A stretch of DNA of 33,583 bases from Trichomonas vaginalis G3. Lineage: Eukaryota > Parabasalia > Trichomonadida > Trichomonadidae. The notes under the pieces are model-generated. The model worked only from the letters and a program-made list of their open reading frames with translations, made no database searches and was not told the origin of the DNA. The stretch lies in the NCBI RefSeq assembly GCF_026262505.1, contig NW_026529230.1:1-33583 (forward strand), given 5' to 3'. Shown here piece after piece: positions 1 through 8,728 of this stretch. A program made the translations under genes and the position numbers. Numbering within the stretch: the first letter of the stretch is position 1; each line of letters starts with the position of its first letter.

Positions 1-33
1 CATAATATTTCATAGTGTCTGCTTTCTTTGGTT

Positions 34-309
34 TCATAAGGTTATAACAAGTTTGTATGCTTTGCCTTCTTTAAGGTTTGAGAACCTTCTGTCAAAACTT
101 TCTTTGACTGCTAACAAACCTTCTATGTCTAAGTCTTCAAATTTCGCACCATTTTTAGTCACAATAGCAAACTTAACTGGTTCGATGTTCCAAACTTTGC
201 TGAATGAAGACTTTTCAAAATGGTAGAAGTAAACATTCAAATATGTGAATGGGTCTAGTTCTTCTTTGACTTCTGTCATGTACTTATTTACTGAGATGAA
301 TTTTGCCAT
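34..309 (-). CDS. Hypothetical 91-aa protein of element A
   Basis: This is a small open gene of 91 codons. The product is not recognised. It is a mixed alpha/beta, lysine-rich protein with no signal peptide or membrane segment. The start is supported by an upstream TTTTTAT box followed by 12 nt and then ATG, the arrangement seen before many genes of both elements. It lies downstream of the broken helicase gene on the same strand, about 37 nt after that gene's end. It is probably an accessory gene of the element. I see no homologue of it in element B. Confidence 0.65.
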   Translation of the reverse strand: MAKFISVNKYMTEVKEELDPFTYLNVYFYHFEKSSFSKVWNIEPVKFAIVTKNGAKFEDLDIEGLLAVKESFDRRFSNLKEGKAYKLVITL

Positions 310-345
310 CTTTTCTATCGGATAAAAAAAGATTTTTTTTAAAAT

Positions 346-1577
346 TTACTCATAAAAAATTTTCTTTGTATATACACCATTCTGAACATCTAAAAGACTT
401 TTGACATTTGCCAAGAATGTTCGTTTAGAAGCTGCCATATAACCATATTCTTGACAATATTGTTTATACGAATCGTACAGACCTTTCATCTAATGACACA
501 AAGTCAGTTTCATCTATGACAGTTCATATACACTCTTGTTTGCTTCTAACAATGTTTGTCTCTCTTCGGTATGTGGAATTTGTCTTGGATTGAACTTAGA
601 AATATCTAATGTCATGAAATATGAGAACAAGTGGTTGTAAAAGTCAGATGTCAAAGTTTCTGCTAAGTCGTCAAAATATTCTGTATCTTGCATATGAGAA
701 TCTGACGTTCTGACAACTACATATCTTCTGTCAGAACTTTCTAACTTCATCGGAACAGCATTGTTTGAAACCATAATGAAGTTTGCAACATTTTCACAAA
801 CTCTTTGGTCTTTATATTTTCTTTCAACAACTCCAACTTTGTCTGTTATAAGACTCTTCAAAGCATCTGAGTTCAAAACTTTTGTTGTATCTATACTTTG
901 AAGTTCATTGCAAACTATAAGTTTCATATTCTCTATTGAGGAGTTAAACTTGCCACAGATGTTTTCTATGTTTGTCATATTCGGATTCGAATAACCTTCT
1001 AACAGTTTGCACAAAATATCTGTAAAGAATGTGTGCTTACCAGTTCCTTGCTTTCCAATTATAATGAGAGCAGTTTCATTTTTAGCACTTGGATGTTGTA
1101 AGATGTTTGCAAACCAACATAAGATATACTCATAAACCTTTTCGTTTCCATTGCATATAATTTCTTTGACATGGTCTAACCAAGCTTCTATAATATTTTC
1201 TTTCCATTCTACTTGTTCGTATTTATATCCAGTGAAGATAGAATAGAAGTTTGGAGAAGGTGTATAGAACTTTATACCTCGAACTGAAAAATCTTCTAAC
1301 TTTGACAATAAGATATCCCAAGCATCTAACATCTTCATTCCAACTTGTACAACTTTATTTTCTTAAGTTTCTGTCTACATTCTTGTTCAGACACTATTGT
1401 TGCTCTTGGTTTGTTAAAGACAACATCCCATTCTTTCATGACATAACATTCTGGGGCAGAGTCAACATAAATGACTAAACGTTTCAAATTCTCGACTGCT
1501 TTGTTATAGTCTCGAAATGGACACATATTTCTGAATGCTTGGAAGTCATAAAAATCTGAAACATCTATTCTGTACAT
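346..1577 (-). pseudogene. D5-like SF3 helicase gene, broken
   Basis: This is a viral-type superfamily 3 helicase of the poxvirus D5 kind, the usual replicative helicase of many eukaryotic DNA viruses and Polinton-like viruses. Visible signs are a Walker A motif (GKQGTGKH), a Walker B-like stretch (LIVCNEL), an SF3 motif C ending in SNN (NFIMVSNN) and a DRR that fits an arginine finger. An upstream TTTTTAT-like T-rich box precedes the start at 1577. The gene looks broken, with about two breaks. No primase domain is visible in this stretch. It follows the penton-like gene with a 30-nt gap on the same strand. Confidence 0.8.
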
Positions 1578-1607
1578 TTTTATAAAAATAAAAAAATTAT
1601 TTTTTTT

Positions 1608-2405
1608 TTATTCTTGACTTTGTTGTTGCATTTGTTGCATTTGTTGTTCTTGAGCTATTTGTTGTTGAAGTTGTTCTTGTAATACAATACTTTCACCAGT
1701 TGCATCTTCCAATTCGAAACTTTCTGCCGTCATTGACAAATACATAGGACATAAAAGTTTTACAGGAACAAAGTTTGCGTCAACTAATGTCAACGTTATA
1801 CTTGCCAAAGTGTTTGAGTTCACTAAGGTTGAAAATTCTGCATTCGAATGAACAATAGGCAAACCAGCAGAGAAAGTATTGTTTATACGCATAAGTATCT
1901 TTTGGTCATAATAGTTTCTGTCGACATTCGAATAACACTTTGAACCTAAGTTTGAAACAATATATAAGATTGGTGTGCTTAATGTCAATGGAATAGACAT
2001 TCCTTGTATGACACCTTTTCCTGTTATAGGAAACTGTTGGTAGTAAAAACCAGAAATAAGTTTTGTATTATAGCTCATATTGTTTATAGTAAACTCAGTC
2101 GGACATCCAAACATAATGAAACCTGCTCTAGTTGCAGCACATGTTACACCCGTCCTTAAAGTATTAAATAAGTCAACAAAACCTGTTGGTGGTATATCTG
2201 AGTAAGTATCTTCAAAGGAGTATTTTTTGCCATTCACAACAATAAAGTCTTCTGGTGTCAAAAGAGCAAAACAGGCTTTAGTCGTCATTGTGTTTAAGGT
2301 TAGTTTACAATATCGTCCTTGAGGACTTTGTAAGTTTGTTGTTATAGAATTATATGACTCAGGGTTTTTAGTCGTAATAGTATAAACCATTATATCTTCT
2401 GCCAT
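1608..2405 (-). CDS. Probable penton/minor capsid protein (element A)
   Basis: This is a 265-aa beta-rich protein with a glutamine-rich tail (last ~25 residues, a run of QQ and QM units). It aligns along most of its length with the 258-aa protein at 26406-27182. In both, a DF(I/M)-x-(V/L) stretch and VNGKKYSF or IDGKKHEI come early, then a GCPTEFTI/AKEFKI-type strand with a following MS, then LYI near the middle, and a final LVDxxxxPV strand. Single-jelly-roll penton proteins of Polintons and virophages have this size and beta-rich pattern, so penton is the best guess, but no catalytic or diagnostic motif proves it. The gene follows the 76-aa gene with a 10-nt gap. Confidence 0.6.
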   Translation of the reverse strand: MAEDIMVYTITTKNPESYNSITTNLQSPQGRYCKLTLNTMTTKACFALLTPEDFIVVNGKKYSFEDTYSDIPPTGFVDLFNTLRTGVTCAATRAGFIMFGCPTEFTINNMSYNTKLISGFYYQQFPITGKGVIQGMSIPLTLSTPILYIVSNLGSKCYSNVDRNYYDQKILMRINNTFSAGLPIVHSNAEFSTLVNSNTLASITLTLVDANFVPVKLLCPMYLSMTAESFELEDATGESIVLQEQLQQQIAQEQQMQQMQQQSQE

Positions 2406-2415
2406 TTATATATAT

Positions 2416-2646
2416 TTAAAAGTTTTTCTGAAAGTGGAGAAGAACTTCATCTAAACTTTCACATGGCGTTTCTTGAAGTTCTCTGTCTAAGAAGTTCAAA
2501 TATTTTGTAAAGACATAGAACTTTCCTTTGTCTACACGAACAAACAAAACAGGGTCTTTCATATCGTTCAAAAGTGTGTAAAGTCCTTTACATGAAATAA
2601 AGTCTATATTATTTTTCTTCAAACATCTTTCAAGAAGTTTTGACAT
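2416..2646 (-). CDS. Small conserved 76-aa protein (element A)
   Basis: The function is unknown. The protein resembles the 79-aa product at 27143-27382 in length, in a basic N-terminal helix, in central beta strands, and in a C-terminal (S/T)(L/V)(D/E)EVLxxxxK/YK-type helix. In both elements it sits next to the penton-like gene and close to the CCG-motif gene, so it probably belongs to the same structural or assembly module. The upstream box is TTTAT, with 13 nt before the ATG. It is separated by 6 nt from the preceding gene on the same strand. Confidence 0.6.
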   Translation of the reverse strand: MSKLLERCLKKNNIDFISCKGLYTLLNDMKDPVLFVRVDKGKFYVFTKYLNFLDRELQETPCESLDEVLLHFQKNF

Positions 2647-2652
2647 TTTTAC

Positions 2653-3234
2653 TTAGCAAATAAATTTTAATGAAATGTTGTGGTCGTCAAATATTTTTAT
2701 GACGTCTGGGAAACTATACTTTAAGTTCAACGTTTCACCTCCTTTCATAACGTATATCTTGTCAATGACATTATATGAAACACCACAGCAACTAATGTCG
2801 GGTTCTATTTCTTTGATGTTTATATCGTCTGCCTCTGTCAAAAGTTTCAATAGTTCTTTCAAAACTTCATGAGGTGCAATGACATATGAGTTCACTTTTA
2901 CAGGGTTGTGTTCGACCAAGTTTAACATTATACTTAAAGCTTGACAAATCTTCTCCTGAGTTTGAAGTTTGTCTTTCAGTTGTTGGTAGTCGTTTCGAAT
3001 ATCTGCAACAGAACTTAAGTCTCTGCTAACTTCAGGATATGTTGGTTGTTCTTTTACAGGAACAATTGTTATACCATCTTCGTCTTCGTATGGTTTCCCC
3101 ACTTCAACATCTCTGTCTTTGACATTGACAATAACACTTTGACTGTTTGTTTGAGTTGGTGAATTTAACTTCACATCTGCCACCGCCATTAAACCTTTTG
3201 AAACACTCACGCTTCTATTTTTCGGAAATGACAT
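2653..3234 (-). CDS. CCG-motif structural-module protein (element A)
   Basis: This is a 193-aa protein. The start at 3234 (MSFPKN) is preferred to the longer reading because a TTTTTAT box lies 10 nt upstream and the neighbouring divergent gene starts only 18 nt away. The N-terminal half is polar and probably disordered. A short coiled coil lies around residues 85-110. The C-terminal third carries EPDISCCG followed by beta strands ending in LKFIC. The same C-terminal pattern (DPEIECCG, then LKYVLVN) is found in the 204-aa protein at 27379-27993, so the two are homologues. The function is unknown; its constant association with penton-like and 76/79-aa genes suggests capsid assembly. Confidence 0.6.
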   Translation of the reverse strand: MSFPKNRSVSVSKGLMAVADVKLNSPTQTNSQSVIVNVKDRDVEVGKPYEDEDGITIVPVKEQPTYPEVSRDLSSVADIRNDYQQLKDKLQTQEKICQALSIMLNLVEHNPVKVNSYVIAPHEVLKELLKLLTEADDINIKEIEPDISCCGVSYNVIDKIYVMKGGETLNLKYSFPDVIKIFDDHNISLKFIC

Positions 3235-3252
3235 TTTACTTAGAATAAAAAG
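3235..3252. promoter_or_regulatory. 18-nt bidirectional promoter spacer
   Basis: Only 18 nt separate the divergent start codons at 3234 (minus) and 3253 (plus). Read for the minus gene, it contains TTTTTAT followed by TCTAAGTAAA and the ATG. The promoter boxes of the two genes must overlap each other's start codons. The same design recurs at 26389-26405 and 29299-29314. Confidence 0.55.
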
Positions 3253-3672
3253 ATGGACGTATTCGAGTATCTCTTCGAATTGAAGCAAAACAAGGTTTAT
3301 ACTCACAAACAATACAAATACATTGACAGAATAGTTCTTTACACAAACAATGGAAAATGTTATAGAATAGCAGTCTTTGCTGAACCTAAATATTTTCATA
3401 AAGCAAAGAAAGTTGGTATAACTGAAATGGTGAAAGTTCTTGAAGCAGACAAAAATATAACAACAAAACTTACAGATATTTCTAAAGGTAAGTTTATCTT
3501 ACAATATTATGTCAAAACTGGCGTACTGTCAATATTTGACGGAGAGAAGTCAGTTCAAGAACAACTTACTGACCTGCTGCCAAAATCTGCTCGATGGAAG
3601 CTGTCGTTATGCCAATCTGAGGAGCCCCAGCAGGTTTCATCGAACGAATCTTCAAAAGAGCATCTTCCGTGA
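3253..3672 (+). CDS. Hypothetical 139-aa protein overlapping the MCP gene
   Basis: The product is not recognised. It is a lysine-rich protein with predicted beta strands in the first 80 residues and a polar tail. It is the only plus-strand gene supported in element A. Its last 107 nt overlap convergently with the 3' end of the MCP gene, so the C-terminal part is constrained by, or invented over, MCP coding sequence. The start is supported by the shared divergent spacer. Element B has a 129-aa plus-strand gene in the equivalent place next to its CCG gene, but I see no convincing sequence similarity between them. Confidence 0.55.
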   Translation: MDVFEYLFELKQNKVYTHKQYKYIDRIVLYTNNGKCYRIAVFAEPKYFHKAKKVGITEMVKVLEADKNITTKLTDISKGKFILQYYVKTGVLSIFDGEKSVQEQLTDLLPKSARWKLSLCQSEEPQQVSSNESSKEHLP

Positions 3673-5173
3673 AAAGTGCTATTGGTTTTGTAAACTTCTT
3701 TGCTCTCAGTTCATCTGGACCGTCTCTGTCACCAGTATATTGTATTTGAACTGTACCAACAGTTGAAATACCACCCATAAAGTCTTCTGAGTCAGCAAAT
3801 GGAATGCCAAGCCAAAAGTTTGAACGGTCTCCATTTGTATATTGAGTTTTTTGACCTCCTGTATGAGTCCATACTTTCACATATGGCATAATAGAACTTT
3901 GCATTTCAGGGTTAATGGTTGTTGTGAAATTGTTGTTAAAGTTCATAGCATCTAATGTCAAGTTGTATGACCTCATATCCTCAACTGTAGAATATTCTTC
4001 TCTTGGATAATATTTGCCATCTATGTTTATATGATATTTAATACCGGGGTTGTAGAAACAAGAATAGTCATTTATAGTTCGTCTGAACAGTACAAACATA
4101 GTATCTGCATGTTTCATTGCAGTTGTTAAAGCAATATCTGTTCTTGCACCTGGGTCAGCACTTTGGTTTCCAACTTCACCTGCAAAGTCTTTGACAGATA
4201 TTTGGTGTATAGGGAACATAAGTGGAACTGCAATATATTTGGCAGCTAAAGCATTTGAAATATCTGGGTCCAACATATAGACTGCAAGTCTGCTTTCTAT
4301 TCTCTTGCATTCAAACTTTTCGCATGTGAACTTAACTGGGTCCCAAGCAGTTCCAGCAGCATTGAAATAATAGTTTACTTCAGTGTTGAGGTTTGAGAAA
4401 CCAAAGTCTAAGTCAACTTTGTCTTTGCAAAAGTCGGCGAATGACGTTTTATTTGTTCCCGTTACGTCTGTAAGAGTGAATGGGTCTTGTGTTGGTGCAA
4501 TGACTAAGTTATTTTTGCTTGGAGTAAGTTCAATAGAAATTTTTCCTGCCCAGTTTGGCAAGTATCTTAAAAACCTGAAGATGAGGAAAGATGACAAAGG
4601 AACTCTAAGTTTCAGTTTTACTTTAGTGGCAGCAGTTCCATCTGAACCAGAAAGGTTAACATAAACTCCTGGAACGTTAGGGTCAAGTCTTCTTATTTTC
4701 TCAATAGTTGCATACTGGTCTGTTTGTTCTCTCGCTTGTGGTTGTACTGAGTTTCTCAAAGCGAACCATTCATAGTTTGCCCATGTTACTGTTTGAACTA
4801 AGTCAGAGTTAGAATATATCTTATATCCCATGAAAACTTCTGGAGCATATTGGTATCCGACATAGAAAATTCCATTGCAACCTTTCTTGTCAGACAACTT
4901 GGCAGAAGGTTTTATTTCAATGTCTTGTTCCACGTATAAGAATGAGTTGTCAATAGAAATAATGTGAAACCTGTCGCAAGCAATATCTACTGTTGTTGAA
5001 GAACCTTCTCCAAACTCACCTACGTTTCCATAAGAAACAGCAGTTGTATATTCGTAAGTTCCAGGAACTATTTCTGACCTTCTAATGGCATTGTCGCATT
5101 CGTTATACCATTCGGAAACATTTCCGTTCATGGCATCCAAAACTGTTGGCGTTATATTCTGAGCGGCGTACAT
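3566..5173 (-). CDS. Major capsid protein, double jelly roll (element A)
   Basis: This is a 535-aa beta-rich protein that forms the main shell of a Polinton-type virion. It aligns with the 524-aa MCP of element B. Both have an LRVPLSSFLIFRFLRYLPNWAG or RIPVRKFLPLEAIRF-type block followed by a strand (about residue 195-215), then a LDPDI or LDPNI block near residue 300, a FVLFRR or WALFRK block near 355-360, and a final FWLGIPF or FLCGFPT block followed by beta strands. That co-linear pattern across the full length is the basis for the call. The size fits Polinton MCPs. The start at 5173 has TTTTTAC and a 9-nt gap before ATG. The gene looks whole. Confidence 0.8.
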   Translation of the reverse strand: MYAAQNITPTVLDAMNGNVSEWYNECDNAIRRSEIVPGTYEYTTAVSYGNVGEFGEGSSTTVDIACDRFHIISIDNSFLYVEQDIEIKPSAKLSDKKGCNGIFYVGYQYAPEVFMGYKIYSNSDLVQTVTWANYEWFALRNSVQPQAREQTDQYATIEKIRRLDPNVPGVYVNLSGSDGTAATKVKLKLRVPLSSFLIFRFLRYLPNWAGKISIELTPSKNNLVIAPTQDPFTLTDVTGTNKTSFADFCKDKVDLDFGFSNLNTEVNYYFNAAGTAWDPVKFTCEKFECKRIESRLAVYMLDPDISNALAAKYIAVPLMFPIHQISVKDFAGEVGNQSADPGARTDIALTTAMKHADTMFVLFRRTINDYSCFYNPGIKYHINIDGKYYPREEYSTVEDMRSYNLTLDAMNFNNNFTTTINPEMQSSIMPYVKVWTHTGGQKTQYTNGDRSNFWLGIPFADSEDFMGGISTVGTVQIQYTGDRDGPDELRAKKFTKPIALFTEDALLKIRSMKPAGAPQIGITTASIEQILAAGQ

Positions 5174-5321
5174 TTCATATGGGTAAAAATATAGAATAGT
5201 TGGATTTATGTGTCATAATTGTTTCGGACCAAGCTTTACTTTCTTCCTGACTGAGTTTTTAACTCTTCTTTTTCCTTCATTGCCACTACTTTCACTAGAT
5301 GAAGTTACTTCTTCACTACTT

Positions 5322-8300
5322 TCACTTTGTTCTACTCTTCTTCTTTGGTGTCGCTTTTGGTAACTTGCCCTCTGCTTCAAGTTGTTGCATCTTTGCCTCA
5401 TGTTCACCTAGTATGTTGTAAATTTCCCATGTCCTTTTTGCCTTTGGGCTCTGGTCACCCATCTCAGGTAACCTATATCCTAGAAAGATTTTGTCATAGT
5501 TTGTATTTGAGTCTTCGCGTATTGTTTGCATGACTCTTTCCTGAGTTTCCGGTTCAAGCTCTTCAAACAGAGCTTGTCCATATGGAATAAGCTCGTTTCC
5601 AAATATATGTTTTTGTAGCCATTCTGGTTTTCTTTCCATGTTACCAATAATATCTTTTGTGAATGGGAAAGCTTTTACCCAATGTTTCAGTCTTGCGTCA
5701 TTTATTTCTGTAGTTGGTTTTATTTTGTCAAGGAACATGTTTTTCAATACTAACATTTCATTTGGTACTGTCCATTTGAGTTTTCTTAAATATTCATCCC
5801 TTCTCGGTTCATTGTCTGCAAAGTAAGTTTTTATGACATTTTGTAAACTTTCGTTTGCAAGGTCATGTACAATAGGTTCTCTTCCTTCTATCTCCCTAAC
5901 TTTCTTTCTAAACTCTTCACCAAATATACCATCTCTATGGTTCTGTGTAGTTCTTTGAGATAAATGTTTTAGAACGTCAGGTGTTATATTTCCATCAGCC
6001 ATGTTCATTTCATACTGGTCCAAAATATCTGCATGTTTCATATCTTTCAATGGCATTAAAGCCGCGCTGAAAATACCAGCTATATCTGGTTCACCATTCA
6101 CTTCCATTGCGTCTACAACTTCTTGGAATTGTGGTTGTAAGTTTATGAACCACCTATCCGGATTAGCTTTATGACCCCATCTCATTGTAGTTCCATAGTC
6201 TGCAGAAACAAAAGTAGGTTTGTTTCCATATTGGTTAGGTTCTGAATGAACTTTAAACAATGTTTCATTTCTATATGTTTTGTTGAAATTTAACCTTTTA
6301 TTTTCACCGAGTTCAGCCAAAGATTGAACGTTATATGCTCGTAAGTAAAAAGGATTGTTGTATTTGCGTACATTTTCTTTCAGTACTTCCATTCTATGCT
6401 GAATATTTTCATCTGATGTTGGAGTCTTTTGTATGTCGGCGAACATTTTTCGATATTCTTCTACTATGTCAGCCGAATTTTTCTTAGACTCTTGGAAAGA
6501 TTCCATATTCTCCGCATACTCTTGTTGAGGGTCAAGATTTTTCGGCTGTTCCAAATCTTCATCTAGTTCTGTGAAGTTAGTTTCCAAAGGAGGGACTTGT
6601 TCGTTTCCTTCAGGCTCTTCTAGCTGTTGTTGCTGAACTATTTCTTCCATGTCTGGTTGTATCTGAACTTCTTCCTGTTGAGTTTCTTGTACCTCATCTG
6701 CTGGCATTTCATATATTCCGAGACGGTTTTTAACAAATTCCTTATCTAAGTCATCCGGACTCATAAACCTTTCTTCTTTCGTTCCGTCTCTATTTTTTAC
6801 GCGTTTCATGAAGAGAGTTGAATTATCATTTAGTTCTGACACCAAATATCTCGGAGTAAATTCATCCATGTCATTTGGATGATATGCTATTAAATCATAT
6901 CCCTTAGCGAGCTTGTATTTTCCAGGTTTGAAATTATATCCCATTTGGTGCTGAGCCATAAAGCTAAATAGGTTCGGGTCAGTATTTCCTTCCTTGAACT
7001 TTCTAATAGCTTCTTTATATCTGTCACTAAAGTCAAGAGTATCTGGGTAACCATAGTCTTCCTTAAGCATTTTTAAGAATTCTTGGTTTCCTTGTTCTCT
7101 ACTTCTTTTATGTCCTTGCTCTGTTTGTGGTTGTTGCTGTGCAGTGTTTTGAACTGTTGGTTGTGGTGCAGTGTTTTGAACTGTTGGTTGTGGTGCAGTG
7201 TTTTGAACTGTTGGTTGTGGTGCAGTGTTTTGAACTGTTGGTTGTTGTGTTGGTTGTTGTGTTGGTTTTGGTGCATGCCTGTGTCTGTGTCCATGTGACG
7301 ATGTAAATGTTTTAGGTAGTCCTGGTGCAGGTGCTTCTCTTGGAGGGTTTGGTGGTATATAAGTTCCACCAGCTGGCACATATGTTCCATCTGCAGCATA
7401 ATGTCCTACCTGACTTTTCGTTTTTAAGAAAGCATTTACTAGGTCTGTTTTGGTCTGTTGTAACTCTTTTTCTTGACTTTCCACAACAGTTGCTCTAACG
7501 GCGTCATAGGCACTTTGAACTGCCTGTCTCGTTGCTGCATCTGTTATTTTCGTCATATTTTGTGCTACTTCTCTTAACTCGTTGTCGAAACCTTCAGACT
7601 TCAGTTTCTTTCCAGATGAGAAGTCGTTCACTAGTTTCACCTTACTATGAAGAGCTTCGAAGGCGTTCTTAAAGTCAGCATTCATTAAAGCTTCATTTGA
7701 ACTGTCTTCATCCGCTTGTATTTTTGTCCTTATTGACCCTATAAGTTGGGCTGCTTTGGCGTTGGCTTGGGCATCTAACCAGTCATTATTAGCTTTTATA
7801 TATTCTGCGCTTTTCATTGCCTTTTGCATGGCTGCGTCGTTATTTTTACTTTCTTGTGCTAAGTTTTCATACTGTACGGTTTGGTTTTGCAACTGTAAAA
7901 GTTTTTCTGCCTTTACATTTGCTTCAACTTCTTTTTTATACTCATCGCTATCCATATATGTCTTCAGGGCTTTTTGTTTTATTTCTTCATCTTTCAGTAC
8001 TTTATATTGAGTAGTATGGTTTTTCAAATTTATAACATCTTGTTCCATTTTTGCTACTTCTGCTGCTTTTTCTGACACTTTTTTCGCATATTCCTCTGTA
8101 CTTAGTTCTTTCAGTTGTTCTTCTTTCTTCTTTTTCTCTACGTTTAACTCATTGAGTTTCTTTGTGTGTCTGTCATATTCTAGTTTCTTTTCGTTTTCAC
8201 TTATTTGTTTCTGTATGTCTATGTTTGACTTTTTGACATCTGTTATTTGATTTTTGAGTGAACTCAAATTCATTTGACTTTGAGGGTTATAAGCTGTTCC

Positions 8301-8531
8301 GTCTGCAGCTCCACCATAGCCTGCCATTTTCGATAAAAGTGCCGCTCTTAAACCTCCACTCTGTGCACCAATAACTCGGTTTAAAAGCATAGGGTTGCTT
8401 GACATTTGTTGCAACATAGTGGGGTCATTCATAATTTGTTGTTGCAACTGTTGTTGTGGTGTCAGTTTTACTATTGGATGTTTCAATGCTCCCTTCCTCT
8501 TACGTATATTCTTACGTAGCTTACGTGGCAT
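5322..8531 (-). CDS. Large coiled-coil, Q-rich structural protein (element A)
   Basis: This is a 1069-aa protein starting at MPRKLRK (8531), chosen because a T-rich box (TTTTTTAC) lies just upstream. The N-terminus is very basic, then comes a Q-rich and Gly/Ala segment. Long lysine/glutamate coiled coils occupy roughly residues 70-380. A Pro-rich, His-rich linker (HGHRHRH) and four tandem 9-residue repeats (PTVQNTAPQ) follow, then an acidic Q/E-rich stretch and a more ordered C-terminal region of about 350 residues. No enzyme motif is recognised. It is the first gene at this end of element A and precedes the MCP gene on the same strand, so a core, scaffold or internal virion protein is plausible by inference. 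A short Ser/Glu-rich reading frame overlaps its 3' end; I do not count it as a gene. Confidence 0.7.
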   Translation of the reverse strand: MPRKLRKNIRKRKGALKHPIVKLTPQQQLQQQIMNDPTMLQQMSSNPMLLNRVIGAQSGGLRAALLSKMAGYGGAADGTAYNPQSQMNLSSLKNQITDVKKSNIDIQKQISENEKKLEYDRHTKKLNELNVEKKKKEEQLKELSTEEYAKKVSEKAAEVAKMEQDVINLKNHTTQYKVLKDEEIKQKALKTYMDSDEYKKEVEANVKAEKLLQLQNQTVQYENLAQESKNNDAAMQKAMKSAEYIKANNDWLDAQANAKAAQLIGSIRTKIQADEDSSNEALMNADFKNAFEALHSKVKLVNDFSSGKKLKSEGFDNELREVAQNMTKITDAATRQAVQSAYDAVRATVVESQEKELQQTKTDLVNAFLKTKSQVGHYAADGTYVPAGGTYIPPNPPREAPAPGLPKTFTSSHGHRHRHAPKPTQQPTQQPTVQNTAPQPTVQNTAPQPTVQNTAPQPTVQNTAQQQPQTEQGHKRSREQGNQEFLKMLKEDYGYPDTLDFSDRYKEAIRKFKEGNTDPNLFSFMAQHQMGYNFKPGKYKLAKGYDLIAYHPNDMDEFTPRYLVSELNDNSTLFMKRVKNRDGTKEERFMSPDDLDKEFVKNRLGIYEMPADEVQETQQEEVQIQPDMEEIVQQQQLEEPEGNEQVPPLETNFTELDEDLEQPKNLDPQQEYAENMESFQESKKNSADIVEEYRKMFADIQKTPTSDENIQHRMEVLKENVRKYNNPFYLRAYNVQSLAELGENKRLNFNKTYRNETLFKVHSEPNQYGNKPTFVSADYGTTMRWGHKANPDRWFINLQPQFQEVVDAMEVNGEPDIAGIFSAALMPLKDMKHADILDQYEMNMADGNITPDVLKHLSQRTTQNHRDGIFGEEFRKKVREIEGREPIVHDLANESLQNVIKTYFADNEPRRDEYLRKLKWTVPNEMLVLKNMFLDKIKPTTEINDARLKHWVKAFPFTKDIIGNMERKPEWLQKHIFGNELIPYGQALFEELEPETQERVMQTIREDSNTNYDKIFLGYRLPEMGDQSPKAKRTWEIYNILGEHEAKMQQLEAEGKLPKATPKKKSRTK
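7141..7248 (-). repeat. Four 27-bp in-frame tandem repeats
   Basis: Four almost identical 27-bp units encode PTVQNTAPQ within the large protein gene at 5322-8531, preceded by two QPTQQ-type units. The near identity at DNA level suggests recent expansion or contraction by slippage. On the other strand the repeat produces a Cys/Trp/Leu-rich reading frame that is a shadow. Confidence 0.85.
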
Positions 8532-8728
8532 TTTAAGTGAAGTAAAAAACGGTTTTTGACAGATGTTTATATGACACTTTTTGTTCAGCACAAAAAACTA
8601 CTCGGTCAAAGTGTTGTCAGTTTTGTAAAATAACCGTCCTATCTCATTCTATAAGGAGAAAAAGACTTCTCAAAGTATACTTCCTTGGAACGCCCGTAAC
8701 TTTTCCTGTAGCGACGATAGACCCTTAC

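Noticed and set aside
1251-1478. Plus-strand frame opposite the helicase gene
   Set aside because: It is a shadow of the minus-strand helicase region with no recognisable composition or start signal.
5213-5407. 64-aa Ser/Glu and Arg/Lys-rich minus-strand frame before the MCP gene
   Set aside because: It overlaps the 3' end of the 1069-aa gene, is low-complexity and has no TTTTTAT box or homologue; not enough to call a gene.
7083-7298. Plus-strand frame rich in Cys, Trp and Leu repeats
   Set aside because: It is the antisense of the four 27-bp PTVQNTAPQ repeats in the large structural gene; the pattern comes from that repeat.
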